Positions 30,846-39,050 of a stretch of 61,800 bases of DNA are shown piece by piece (the first letter of the stretch is position 1; each line of letters begins with the position of its first letter). A model generated the notes under the pieces. The model was not told where the DNA came from, did no database searches, and was given only the letters and a program-made list of their open reading frames with translations. A program made the position numbers and the translations under genes. The DNA comes from DATDUW01 sp035290185 (GTDB lineage: Bacteria; Patescibacteriota; Patescibacteriia; UBA9934; GWF2-40-263): the NCBI GenBank assembly GCA_035290185.1, contig DATDUW010000014.1, forward strand, positions 1 to 61,800, written 5' to 3'.

Positions 30846-31364
30846 TCAAGATTCTGAAGCTGGTTTTTTGGATTCAATCATTTGAATACCATCTGGCAGA
30901 TCATCAAAAGTTACTTTTACAATTCGTGCAGGTGTCTGCGATAACTCTGCTCTCCAATCCATTTCCATCTCGCCCCCACGCATTGGGCGGAAATCCCTTC
31001 TTGGTAACACATAGACATAACCTACTTTTTCTCTTGCGTCGTTCATGGCAATTTTTGAAGCACTAAAACTCAGATTCCCTTCATCATCTGACCCAAAACC
31101 AGTTGAATCCGTGTAAACAAGGGATCTAAAAATAGCGATATCTGCATAGGGTGTGCCGACCACAGAAGGATTACCGTGTGGTTTTTTCTCTCCGCCCGTA
31201 TAGTCATAAGGTTGTCTTGGTTCTAGTTCTCCAATACCGGGCACTGATGAACCGTGAAAAATATATTCACCTGACTTTTGAAGCTCATGCAACACTCGTC
31301 TCTGTTTTTCTGAGTCAACCCCACATTCCCGGCGTTTATTGGAAAAGTCGCCATGATAGCCCAT
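30846..31364 (-). CDS. Conserved protein with FHGS and LEPRQ motifs (possible ADP-ribosyltransferase-like fold)
   Basis: A 172-residue protein. Its core GEYIFHGSSVPGIGELEPRQ is followed by GGEKKPHGNPSVVGTPYADI and AIFRSLV. Proteins with this 'FHGS-----LEPRQ--------G-p-V--TP-aD-AIF-al' pattern occur in scattered bacteria. The leading His-Gly with a later 'TPYAD' resembles the start of ART/ADP-ribosyltransferase-like folds, but no catalytic Glu can be assigned, so this remains a suggestion. The start is uncertain: ATG at 31364 gives a charged N-terminus; an ATG in another frame lies upstream at 31399. A single gene close to tRNA-Asn. Confidence 0.5.
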   Translation of the reverse strand: MGYHGDFSNKRRECGVDSEKQRRVLHELQKSGEYIFHGSSVPGIGELEPRQPYDYTGGEKKPHGNPSVVGTPYADIAIFRSLVYTDSTGFGSDDEGNLSFSASKIAMNDAREKVGYVYVLPRRDFRPMRGGEMEMDWRAELSQTPARIVKVTFDDLPDGIQMIESKKPASES

Positions 31365-31480
31365 TTCTCAATTCTTTGTTTTTCGGATAATTCAGACATA
31401 CAAGTACAATATATCAAAATTTGGTTCTGAAGTCCCACTTGGGTCAAACAAAAAACACCAGTAAAACTGATGTCTTTTAT

Positions 31481-31555
31481 TGGCTCGGGGGGTGGGGATC
31501 GAACCCACGACCAATTGGTTAACAGCCAACTGCTCTACCGCTGAGCTACCCCCGA
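31481..31555 (-). tRNA. tRNA-Asn (GTT)
   Basis: Minus strand: acceptor TCGGGGG / CCCCCGA, discriminator G, D-arm GCTC-AGCGGTA-GAGC, anticodon loop CTGTTAA with anticodon GTT, T-arm GTGGG-TTCGATC-CCCAC, and a genome-encoded CCA end (31481-31483). Its first ten bases also form the last codons and stop of the GIY-YIG gene upstream. Confidence 0.96.
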
Positions 31556-31791
31556 ATATTATTATCAAGCCATTTCCTTCCTTGTCCACTTTTGAGGAAA
31601 TGCTCGCGTTGAATGGCTTCAGTCTTCGTGTCAAACGTTTCAGTATGGATAATTGTAAACGGTCCGTTTCTTCGCGTCCACAAATTTGAGCCGCTTAGAT
31701 GTTCTTCCAACCGATCGTTTACCGACTTAGAAGTGTAACCAACGTATCTCTTTCCATTCGTTACACTTCGCAAGATGTAAACAGTGAACAT
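31546..31791 (-). CDS. GIY-YIG nuclease-domain protein ending inside tRNA-Asn
   Basis: An 81-residue UvrC/Endonuc-type GIY-YIG domain: YILRSVTNGKRYVGYTS (the YI...YVG pair), then RLEEHLSGSNLWTR, and KTEAIQREHFLKSGQGRKWL (with the catalytic-region Glu). The ATG at 31791 is chosen because the domain starts two residues later. The gene's last codons (I-R-G-stop) are the first ten bases of tRNA-Asn (TCGGGGGTAG). Single-domain GIY-YIG proteins may act as homing nucleases or structure-specific nucleases. A second, degraded copy with the same end is seen at 31971-32013. Confidence 0.88.
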   Translation of the reverse strand: MFTVYILRSVTNGKRYVGYTSKSVNDRLEEHLSGSNLWTRRNGPFTIIHTETFDTKTEAIQREHFLKSGQGRKWLDNNIRG

Positions 31792-31814
31792 AGATTGACG
31801 GAAGTTCAGAAGAA

Positions 31815-31883
31815 GGTTAACAGCCTCCGCCAAAGGCGGATCAGCCTTTGGCTGAAACTGCTCTACCGCTGAGCTACCCCCGA
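31815..31883 (-). repeat. Interrupted 5' half of tRNA-Asn
   Basis: Bases 31858-31883 repeat the first 26 nt of tRNA-Asn exactly, and 31815-31825 repeat the anticodon-stem segment GGCTGTTAACC. Between them lie 32 nt that form two small hairpins (CAGCCaaaGGCTG, CCGCCtttGGCGG). No 3' half follows, so it is not a functional tRNA. Confidence 0.75.
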
Positions 31884-31967
31884 ATATATTATCTTCGAGT
31901 GGTAGCGAAGCGGTTCAGATCGCTGTTTACCCCTCCGAAGTCCGGCCTTAAGGCCGCACGTAGGAGG

Positions 31968-32013
31968 GAGCTACCCCCGAATATTGTTATCGAGCCATTT
32001 CCTTCCCTTGGAA
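31968..32013 (-). pseudogene. GIY-YIG C-terminal remnant joined to a tRNA-Asn fragment
   Basis: Minus-strand codons read K-G-R-K-W-L-D-N-N-I-R-G-stop, the same end as the intact GIY-YIG gene, and the stop again falls in a copy of the tRNA-Asn 5' end (31968-31980). Just beyond lies a palindromic insert (GGCCTTAAGGCC core, arms CCCTCC/GGAGGG). The rest of the nuclease is gone. Confidence 0.7.
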
Positions 32014-32100
32014 AAGATCGCCCTTTTCAGGACGCGGACAGTATATAGCAGAATTCAACGAATAGACAAGATCGGGTGTGGAGATCTACATTCACCCATA

Positions 32101-32192
32101 AAAAAGCCGCCTGTCCGGCTTGGCACTCGCGGGTCGGAACGAGGAGGAGACGTCCCGACCGCCGTTACCAAGCCGCATGGGCGGCCTTTTTG
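32101..32192 (-). terminator. Long bidirectional terminator-like structure
   Basis: Outer arms AAAAAGCCGCC / GGCGGCCTTTTTG, then CCGGCTTGG / CCAAGCCG, and an inner GGTCGG / CCCGACC hairpin. A-runs and T-runs on opposite flanks allow termination on both strands; for the minus strand it would end the ABC gene. Confidence 0.75.
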
Positions 32193-32269
32193 TATCCTTC
32201 AGATTATCAAACCAAAACCAGAGCGTCAAGGATAAGACCCCATCACCTCGTCAAAAAAGACAAGGGCTG

Positions 32270-33908
32270 TCAACCGACCTTCTCCTTTAAAATATGCCCA
32301 CCCATAACGTAAGATCGCGAACAAAGCGCACGGAGCGCTTCCCGATGGGAAACTATCACGGCTGTCCTTCCCTGCAAATGTCGCCGGAGGAATTCGACAA
32401 CCACCTGTTCCGTCCCGACATCCAAATGGGATGTGGGTTCATCCAAAAAAAGAATGTCTCGTTCCAAAATCACTCCACGCAGCAGATTGACCCGCTGTTT
32501 TTGCCCAGCGGAAAGCTTGATCCCCTTTTCTCCAACAACGGTTTCCAACCCATCCGCTAAATGGCCGACCCATTCTTCCAAATGAACCTCTTCTAAAAAT
32601 TTCCACAACCGCTTCTCTTCAACTTCTTTTCCCAAACAGAGATTCTCCCGAAGTGTCACGTTGAAAAATTCCACTTCTTGGGAGAGGAAAATCGTCTGAT
32701 TTTGAAACCACAACGGACTCATTTTCTCATAAGGTGTCCCGTCCATCCCTATTTGTCCATCCTCTGGTTTGAAAAAATTCGCTAGGAGATGAAGAAAGGT
32801 CGTCTTCCCTTCTCCGGAGGGCCCGGAAATGTTGACGATCTCTCCTCTTCGAAGTCGGAAAAAGGGAACACGGATCCTATTTGTGTTCCCTGGATGGTGG
32901 AAGGTTATTCCTTCACAGAAAATTTCTTCCCATGACGACGGAGACGATTTGTGTTCTACGGACGTCGTCGGTTCGTCCACGACTTCTTCGAGCCCCTTGA
33001 TATAGGCGCCCATTTCCATAAGGAACTTCGCATATTCCGAAAGACGTTCAATATGAGCGCGAACCGCCACATAAGCCGCAATAAAAAGAACAAGGATAGA
33101 AGGGGAAAGCTGCCCGCGCGAAATCTGAAAAAGAAAAACGCCAATCGTGGAAAGAAAAGCAGCACCAAAAAGTGTATGCAACAAAAACCAGCGAGCTGCA
33201 TGAAAACGTTGAAGAGCCCGGATGTCTCGGTCATTCGTTTCCGCGGCTTCGCCTGTTCTCTTTTGCACAAAAACCGAGACTCCTAGACGCCTCACGGTCG
33301 GCAAGTTGGCCAACACGTCAGCATAGCGTTCCAAAAAGGAAGCCCGACTGTTATTTCCTTGGCGCGCGAGCGGCACCATGCGCCGCGATAGGACAAGACT
33401 TGTCCCAACAAAGACCGCGAGGAAAACGGCGTTTAACAGAGCGAGCCCTACGGAATGTCGTGCTGTAAAAAAGAAAAACAGGGTAAAATAAGAAAACGTC
33501 TTAGGAATTTCCCACACGAACCCCATCGTGAGTGGCTGAAGGCCATCAGCCACTCGATTTACGAGGGAGAGAAGGTATCCGAAATGAGAAGAAAGGAGAC
33601 GTGGAAGGGAAATGGTTTCCAATTTTTATGCAAACGCGAGCCGAGCATAATTTCCAAGAATCGACCCCAACGCCTCTCCGTAACGCCGCAAAATCCATTG
33701 AAAAAAAAGAGAGGCAACATACAAAACGAAATAGACCCTATCAGGCTTCCAACGGATGAAGAATTCAGATCTGACGGCGAAAATTCCGATAAAAGAACGG
33801 GAATAAAAAAACGACGACTCCATCAAGAATGCCTACAAGAAAAAGGCCAGCGACGGTCGGACGGCACGGGCCAAGGTGGCGAAAAAAGTAACGCAAAGCT
33901 GTTCCCAC
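32270..33908 (-). pseudogene. ABC exporter (fused membrane-ATPase) broken by frameshift and stop
   Basis: The intact 3' part (from 33622) encodes five hydrophobic segments and a full ATPase: Walker A GPSGEGKTTFLHLL, Q-loop, signature LSAGQKQRV, Walker B DILFLDEPTSHLD and switch His in VSHREAL. Upstream coding continues but is split: from a GTG at 33908 it reads ALRYFFRHLGPCRPTVAG and LFPFFYRNFRRQ (first helix of an ABC half-exporter), then must shift frame near 33765 to continue SEFFIRWKPDRVYFVLYVAS, and then meets an in-frame TAA at 33626-33628. The two lesions remove helices 1-2 from the main protein. Either a true pseudogene or sequence errors (there is a T7 run at 33790). It follows the TagO-like gene by 8 bp. 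Confidence 0.75.
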
Positions 33909-33916
33909 AGGTGATT

Positions 33917-34990
33917 CTACTCACTCTTCTTACTTCCCTTTAGACCCTCGACTTGTTTTTCCTGCCGAATCAACCACCCCGCTGCGGCCGCCATACCGAC
34001 AATCAGAAAAATTAACGCGAGAAACTTTTGTCCACTTTGTAAAAATAGAGCGAGAGAACCCACGCCGGCTGCAAGGGCGTAATAGGAAAGAACCACACGT
34101 CGCTGAGACCAGCCCAAATCGAGGAGACGGTGGTGCAAATGCTTTCGATCGCCATGTACAGCCGCGCGCCAGCCACCACGGGACAAACGCCGCAGGATGA
34201 CCCAGGCCGCGTCAAAGAGCGGAATCCCCAAGGCCAAGAGGGCGACCGCCAATTTTCCCCCTGAAATAACAGCAAGCGTACCCAACAGATACCCCATGAA
34301 CGTGCTGCCCCCTTCCCCCAAAAAAATTTTTGCCGGATAAAAATTCCAGAAGAGAAATCCCAAGAGGGACCCAAACGCGATACTAGAAAACAGGGCGACG
34401 TCGCCCTGGAAATAAACGGGCGTGAGCGTGAGCAGAAGAACGAAAAATGTCCCAATAGTAGTCACACCGGTTGAAAGTCCGTCCAATCCATCCAAAAGTT
34501 TTGTTGTATACATCAGGACGAGCAGCCAGAAAAAAACAAGAAAATCTGATTGCCAAGCTTCTAAAAAGAAGATGCCGCCAAATGGATTCGTCAACTTCGT
34601 CACCTCAATACCAAACCCGACGACGGTTCCTGCTGCAAGGACAGGAAAAAGAAAAGACCAACGTGGCGGCAGTCGATAACGATCGTCCAACGTTCCCCCT
34701 ACCATAAGAATGAATCCGCCGGCCAAAAAACCAACGTAATTTTGAATTGTGATCGCTCCGGATGTCAAAGGAGCGGAAGAATCGCCTAGCAAAAGCAAAC
34801 AAAGACAGATTGCCAAAGCCGCGTAGGGAGCCAAGCCTCCCCCTAAAGGAATAGGCCGAGCATGGAGCCGACGAACGTTGTCTGGCCGGTCGACAACCTT
34901 GGAGTGAACGGCAACTCGGGCAACCAGAGGGGTCAGGGCAAACGAACCAGCCAAGGCAATCAGAAACCAAAAGAAAAACGAAACAGTCAT
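33917..34990 (-). CDS. UDP-sugar:undecaprenyl-phosphate transferase (TagO/WecA-like)
   Basis: A 357-residue, roughly ten-helix membrane enzyme of the MraY/WecA/TagO family. Seen are HSKVVDRPDNVRRLHARPIP (family start 'D-P--Rk-H--piPrlGG'), the catalytic DDRYRLPPRW, KLLDGLDGLSTGV (the N/D-x-D-G-x-D-G-L motif), FLGEGGSTFMGY, and the C-terminal HGDRKHLHHRLLDLG (HxHHRL motif, typical of WecA/TagO, not MraY). It transfers a HexNAc-1-phosphate onto undecaprenyl phosphate to start a surface polymer. The start at 34990 gives an 8-bp gap to the Clp-like gene. The following (broken) ABC exporter gene would suit polymer or lipid export. Confidence 0.9.
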   Translation of the reverse strand: MTVSFFFWFLIALAGSFALTPLVARVAVHSKVVDRPDNVRRLHARPIPLGGGLAPYAALAICLCLLLLGDSSAPLTSGAITIQNYVGFLAGGFILMVGGTLDDRYRLPPRWSFLFPVLAAGTVVGFGIEVTKLTNPFGGIFFLEAWQSDFLVFFWLLVLMYTTKLLDGLDGLSTGVTTIGTFFVLLLTLTPVYFQGDVALFSSIAFGSLLGFLFWNFYPAKIFLGEGGSTFMGYLLGTLAVISGGKLAVALLALGIPLFDAAWVILRRLSRGGWRAAVHGDRKHLHHRLLDLGWSQRRVVLSYYALAAGVGSLALFLQSGQKFLALIFLIVGMAAAAGWLIRQEKQVEGLKGSKKSE

Positions 34991-34998
34991 AGAAAGGA

Positions 34999-37098
34999 TC
35001 ACCCGAAAACGACAATCTCATCAAAACAATCCAAAAACGCAGACCAATCGCTCCCCTTTTTCCGGAGAAAATCCATCTCTTTATCTGACGCGGCAATCAG
35101 AACCGTATTTGAAAAATCAATCGTCCGACCAAAGACATCCTCAAGCGTTCCTTCCGTCATTATCCGTTGAAAAGAAGCCAAAAAATTCGGAGAAAATTCT
35201 TCAAGGTCCTGCAGAAAAAGAATGCGGAATGGGTCTTCCTGTATCAGATCCGCTACCTCCCTTTTCTTTTCTTTTTCCGGAGCACCCAACATCTGTTCTC
35301 CCTCCTCCGCTCCTTGACCACCTGACATCTCCAAGGGAACCCATGCTTTTTCGCTGCCGAAAAAGACCTCCGCGATTGTTTTGGCGAACGCGGCTTTCTC
35401 ACTATTCTTCGGTCCGAGAAAGAGGAAGGAAATAAGAGGGCGCCTATCCTCGCGCTGCATGGAACGGGCGCGCTGTAAAGCAACGGCAACGGCATGGACG
35501 ATCTCCTTCCGACCGGGGATGCCTTGCTGCAGCCGCTCCTCCAAATGGGAGAGGAGATCCCGTCCGGACCCGTCGTCACGTCCGAGGGGCATCTTCATTT
35601 TTTTTAAAATCGAACGCATCACGTCCTCGCCCGTGATCAACGTGTTAGACCCCTGGGAATTGCGTGCGTCCAGGGCCGTTTCTTCTGCGAGTTCAATCGC
35701 CTTCAATGGCAGACAACGGTCATGGAGATATCGGTCAGAAAGGGCCACACACTTCTCAACAGCTTCAAAGGAAAAAAACATACCCTGACGAGCCTCTATG
35801 CGGCCGATTTTGCTTTCAAGCATACGAATCGCCTCATTCTCGCCAGGTTCTTCAACGACAAGGCGTTTAAAAGCCAGACCTAGAGAGGAAGTGGCAACCT
35901 CACGACGGTAAAGTTCCGAATCACAAACAGCTACCGCCCGCAGCCCGTTGGAAATGGCTTGGACAAGAAGGTTTAGGAGTTTCCCTTTTGTTTCTGTTAT
36001 TTGTTCGAGATCCGACAGGACAAGAATCACGTCACCTGTCTGTTGAACCTCGGAAAGAAGATGAGAAAAATGTTCTTCGGAATCGGAAGAGGACTTTTTT
36101 AAAAAAAAGGAAGAAAGCGAAAGGGTCATTAGTCGCTTGTGTTGCAGCGGCGCAGGAACCATCTCTTCCACTAAATGCTGTGCCAGGCCGGCCAAAAGAG
36201 CCCGTCTGCCTGTTCCTGGAAAACCGACAAGGATGACAGCACGACGGGCGTCGCTTTTCAATACCTGAAAAATTTCTTCAAGTTCTCGTCTTCGCCCAAT
36301 CAATAGAGGAAGACGTCCGGCTGCGGCCTGGGCTGTCAAATCCTGAGCGTATTGGTCCAAAAGAGGAGTGACAGTGGACATTACACGGCGATGCGCCGTC
36401 TTCCGGGAGGATGGTCGCGTAGCTTCATCACCCAGTGGCTCAAAATATTCGCGCCGACGGGCATCAATGCGCACCCATGCGACCACGTTTTCAAATCGGG
36501 CACGATCCACCCCCAAATCATGAAGCAATGCTTGAACGCACGCATCCCGACGGTAGGCTTCCTCTAATAATCTCAAAGGGGAAACCCGTTTTCTCCCTTC
36601 CAAAAAAGCACTCCCACAGGAAGCGAGAACAGATTCCACGGCTTCTCGTGTAAAATGCGGACGGGTTTGAGGGGGAAGATCCGACAACCGGCGGACAAGA
36701 GCGGCCCGTATGGAATCAAAAGAAAGGCCGAGGCGACCGAAAACAACCGCAACAGAAGGAGAGCTAAGGGCGCCAAGAAAAAGATGAAGCGTCCCGACCT
36801 GAGCATTCCCGAACTTGACCGCCAACCCATAGGCTTCCTGAACGGCCTTTTCCGCTTCCACATCCAAAACCTTCGCGACCTGCCTGTGCCGAAACCGCCC
36901 AGAGGGAATTTGAGAAAATAGGACAGGCGGCGCATCGTCATACAGACATCGTGGAAGATTTCGATGTCCGGAACCTCTCTGAAAAAACGGCAAAAACGCC
37001 CGCATGTCCGGACGTTCTGTCCAAAAATAAAGGGAACCTTTCAAGAGCAGAACAGGCGTCTCTTCCCTTTTTTCTTTTTTTCTCCTTTCTTTTGGCAT
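34999..37098 (-). CDS. Clp-family AAA+ homologue with all Walker motifs degenerate (pseudo-ATPase)
   Basis: A 699-residue protein homologous to ClpA/B/C along its length: Clp_N-like domain (~75-215), a DQYAQDLTAQAAAGRLPLLIG segment (~248-268) identical in layout to the ClpB NBD1 start, then two AAA+ domains. NBD1 Walker A is GFPGTGRR (Lys lost), Walker B LVLSDLEQ (no DE). NBD2 Walker A is GPKNSEKA (no GKT), Walker B LFLQDLEE. The Arg finger stretch is also altered (LAFKRL). The chain stops right after FDEIVVF, lacking the sensor-2 small domain. The gene is long and otherwise intact, so it is probably maintained as a non-hydrolysing scaffold or regulator. Lies directly upstream of the TagO-like gene. 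Confidence 0.85.
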   Translation of the reverse strand: MPKERRKKEKREETPVLLLKGSLYFWTERPDMRAFLPFFQRGSGHRNLPRCLYDDAPPVLFSQIPSGRFRHRQVAKVLDVEAEKAVQEAYGLAVKFGNAQVGTLHLFLGALSSPSVAVVFGRLGLSFDSIRAALVRRLSDLPPQTRPHFTREAVESVLASCGSAFLEGRKRVSPLRLLEEAYRRDACVQALLHDLGVDRARFENVVAWVRIDARRREYFEPLGDEATRPSSRKTAHRRVMSTVTPLLDQYAQDLTAQAAAGRLPLLIGRRRELEEIFQVLKSDARRAVILVGFPGTGRRALLAGLAQHLVEEMVPAPLQHKRLMTLSLSSFFLKKSSSDSEEHFSHLLSEVQQTGDVILVLSDLEQITETKGKLLNLLVQAISNGLRAVAVCDSELYRREVATSSLGLAFKRLVVEEPGENEAIRMLESKIGRIEARQGMFFSFEAVEKCVALSDRYLHDRCLPLKAIELAEETALDARNSQGSNTLITGEDVMRSILKKMKMPLGRDDGSGRDLLSHLEERLQQGIPGRKEIVHAVAVALQRARSMQREDRRPLISFLFLGPKNSEKAAFAKTIAEVFFGSEKAWVPLEMSGGQGAEEGEQMLGAPEKEKKREVADLIQEDPFRILFLQDLEEFSPNFLASFQRIMTEGTLEDVFGRTIDFSNTVLIAASDKEMDFLRKKGSDWSAFLDCFDEIVVFG

Positions 37099-37158
37099 AC
37101 GACTCGACCTCTTTTCAGGTTTCCTTCTCAGATCATAACAAAAAAAGAACGGTTCGCG

Positions 37159-38283
37159 CTAGGCAACCGCTCCCCGGAGTTCTTCCAAAAGACGCAGGTA
37201 AAAACGGACATTGTGCATGGTTGCCAGCCGTAATCCCAAAATTTCTCTTGTTGCAAACAGGTGGCGCAAATAGGCTTTGGAAACGGTCCGACAGGTTTCA
37301 CAATCGCAGAAAACATCGGGCGCCGAAAGATCGAGTGTATACTGTTCGTTGGTTACATGCATTTTTTGATAAATTTCTTCCGCACGAATCGGTCGGTCGC
37401 CAACGAGATATGCTCGCCAGGGGATGGATGCGGGATCAGCCGCCCAGGTAAAGAGCGTCCCATGCCGGGCATTGCGCGTGGGGAGGACACAATCGAACAA
37501 ATCGACCCCGAGCGAAACGTAATGGATGATTTCTTCCGGCATGCCCCCACCCATAAAATAGCGTGGTCGGTCGGCTGGGAGCCGATCACAGACAACCTTT
37601 GCAATCCGATAGGCGTCTTCCCTCCCCTCACCCACGGATAAACCGCCAATCGCGTACCCATCAAATCCGATTTCTAGAAGACCGCGAACAGAACGCTCGC
37701 GCAAATCCTCATGAATTCCTCCTTGGACAATCCCAAACAACTGGGATCCAGAAGGAGCCAAACGGTTGAAATGCTCTCGACACCTTCCTGCCCATCGCAT
37801 GGACCGTTCCATAGCCTCTTCGAACCGTTTCTTCGAAGAGGCCCCGGCCGCTACATCATCGAATGACATAAAAAGATCGGAACCGATGACTTCCTGCATT
37901 TCCATGGATCCTTCAGGAGTCAAAAGAATTTTCGAACCGTCCAAATGGGATCGAAATGTGACCCCTTCCTCAGTTGTCTTGTTAAGATTTGAGAGGCTGA
38001 AAACTTGATATCCGCCGCTATCTGTCAGAATCGGACGGTCCCAGTTCATCAAGCGATGAAGTCCGCCAATCTTTCGGAGCGCTTCCTGACCCGGACGAAG
38101 GAGAAGATGATAGGTGTTTGACAGGATGATCTGTGCTCCCGCTGATTCAAGTTCCGATCCTGAAAGGGTCTTCACGGCCCCCTTGGTCGCAATCGGCATG
38201 AACACCGGAGTTTCGACAACCCCATGAGACGTTTCTAGCTGGGCTCGCCTGGCGCGCCCAACCGTTTTCAAAAGCGTAAACAT
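37159..38283 (-). CDS. tgt: tRNA-guanine transglycosylase
   Basis: Exchanges guanine 34 for a queuosine precursor in GUN-anticodon tRNAs. The 374-residue protein has TPVFMPIATKGAVKTL, the active-site LTDSGGYQVFSL, the nucleophile region VDLFDCVLPTRNARHGTLFT, and the zinc site CDCETCRTVSKAYLRHLF (C-x-C-x2-C...H). Length and motif order fit the bacterial enzyme. Its target set includes tRNA-Asn, whose gene is in this window. It begins a minus-strand cluster with the Clp-like and TagO-like genes (60-bp gap). Whether it uses preQ1 or salvaged queuine cannot be read; no queuosine-synthesis genes are in the window. Confidence 0.96.
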   Translation of the reverse strand: MFTLLKTVGRARRAQLETSHGVVETPVFMPIATKGAVKTLSGSELESAGAQIILSNTYHLLLRPGQEALRKIGGLHRLMNWDRPILTDSGGYQVFSLSNLNKTTEEGVTFRSHLDGSKILLTPEGSMEMQEVIGSDLFMSFDDVAAGASSKKRFEEAMERSMRWAGRCREHFNRLAPSGSQLFGIVQGGIHEDLRERSVRGLLEIGFDGYAIGGLSVGEGREDAYRIAKVVCDRLPADRPRYFMGGGMPEEIIHYVSLGVDLFDCVLPTRNARHGTLFTWAADPASIPWRAYLVGDRPIRAEEIYQKMHVTNEQYTLDLSAPDVFCDCETCRTVSKAYLRHLFATREILGLRLATMHNVRFYLRLLEELRGAVA

Positions 38284-38296
38284 AAATACGGTAGAC

Positions 38297-38325
38297 TTTT
38301 CTCTGTCAAAAGGAATTCTTTCCCT
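38297..38325 (+). repeat. 29-bp direct repeat, copy 1
   Basis: A 29-nt block starting TTTTCTCTGTCA and ending AGGAATTCTTTCCCT; 27 of 29 bases recur at 38979-39007 in the same orientation. The two copies flank the small secreted-protein gene at 38337-38825. Confidence 0.75.
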
Positions 38326-38336
38326 CTGGCCAGTCT

Positions 38337-38825
38337 TTATTCATCAGATGACTGCATGATGTATGCTTTCTCAGAGATCCTAATTTTCTTGACTTCTGAT
38401 ACTTGAGTTAGTTCAACCAACTGATGAAGACTGACACCGCGCAAAATGTAGGTGCCAGGATTGGAGGCGACAAACTGCCCCGTCCAAGGAAAGCCAGAAC
38501 CTGGAATGAAGCCACCAGTAACTTTAATAATGATGGGAGAAAATCTATCCGGCAATGGTTCCTCTGGAGATCCCGTCCAAGGACAGCGGCCTTTCAAAGA
38601 CATTAATTCTACGGACATCGGTTCGACTTTTTCAAGAGAAAGAAGATGGTTTATTAAGACGATATTTTTCTCAGCCCTTTCTTTTTCTAATGGCGTTAAA
38701 ACTTTGCATGCAGATTTTGAAGAACGTAGGCGCGGGCCGTCCAAAGAAACGTCCACGAAAAAACTGGCCAAACTCAACGCCGCAACGACCATGAAAATTT
38801 TCCACCTGCGGGAAAGGCGACTCAT
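38337..38825 (-). CDS. Small exported protein, possibly SLBB-like
   Basis: A 162-residue protein with a signal-anchor (KIFMVVAALSLASFFVDVSL). The C-terminal half, IIIKVTGGFIPGSGFPWTGQ followed by NPGTYILRGVSLHQLVELTQ, resembles an SLBB/soluble-ligand-binding fold ('V-G-v--PG-y-l--g-tl-dli--a'), with one pair of cysteines (SACKV, GRCPW). The start at 38825 (MSRLSRRWK) follows a weak purine run. It is flanked by 29-bp direct repeats and lies alone on the minus strand between tgt and proS. Function unknown; the SLBB suggestion is weak. Confidence 0.6.
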   Translation of the reverse strand: MSRLSRRWKIFMVVAALSLASFFVDVSLDGPRLRSSKSACKVLTPLEKERAEKNIVLINHLLSLEKVEPMSVELMSLKGRCPWTGSPEEPLPDRFSPIIIKVTGGFIPGSGFPWTGQFVASNPGTYILRGVSLHQLVELTQVSEVKKIRISEKAYIMQSSDE

Positions 38826-38978
38826 ACACAACCCAAATCAAAAAAAATCAAGCCAAGTATAACAAAGACGGTGATGCCTGTCTTGCCTTGTACTAAGTCC
38901 TGCGCCACGCTGGTTCATGGGCGACCTTTCCGTTTTTACAGGCAATTTCACGCTGCCTGTCCCGGTCCGTAGCGGAAA

Positions 38979-39007
38979 TTTTCTCTGTCATGAGGAATTC
39001 TTTCCCT
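38979..39007 (+). repeat. 29-bp direct repeat, copy 2
   Basis: Second copy of the block at 38297-38325, differing at two positions (TG for AA in the middle). It ends just before the proS promoter. Confidence 0.75.
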
Positions 39008-39011
39008 TGGC

Positions 39012-39041
39012 TTGAAAAAAGAACCAGTTTCCCGCTACACT
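39012..39041 (+). promoter_or_regulatory. proS promoter
   Basis: TTGAAA and TACACT with an 18-bp spacer. The start would be within 3 nt of the ATG at 39051, so the mRNA is probably leaderless; no Shine-Dalgarno is present. Confidence 0.6.
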
Positions 39042-39050
39042 GTATATACT

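Noticed and set aside
38938..38960. ACAGGCA/TGCCTGT hairpin upstream of proS as a terminator
   Set aside because: No T-run follows on either strand; not enough to call a site.
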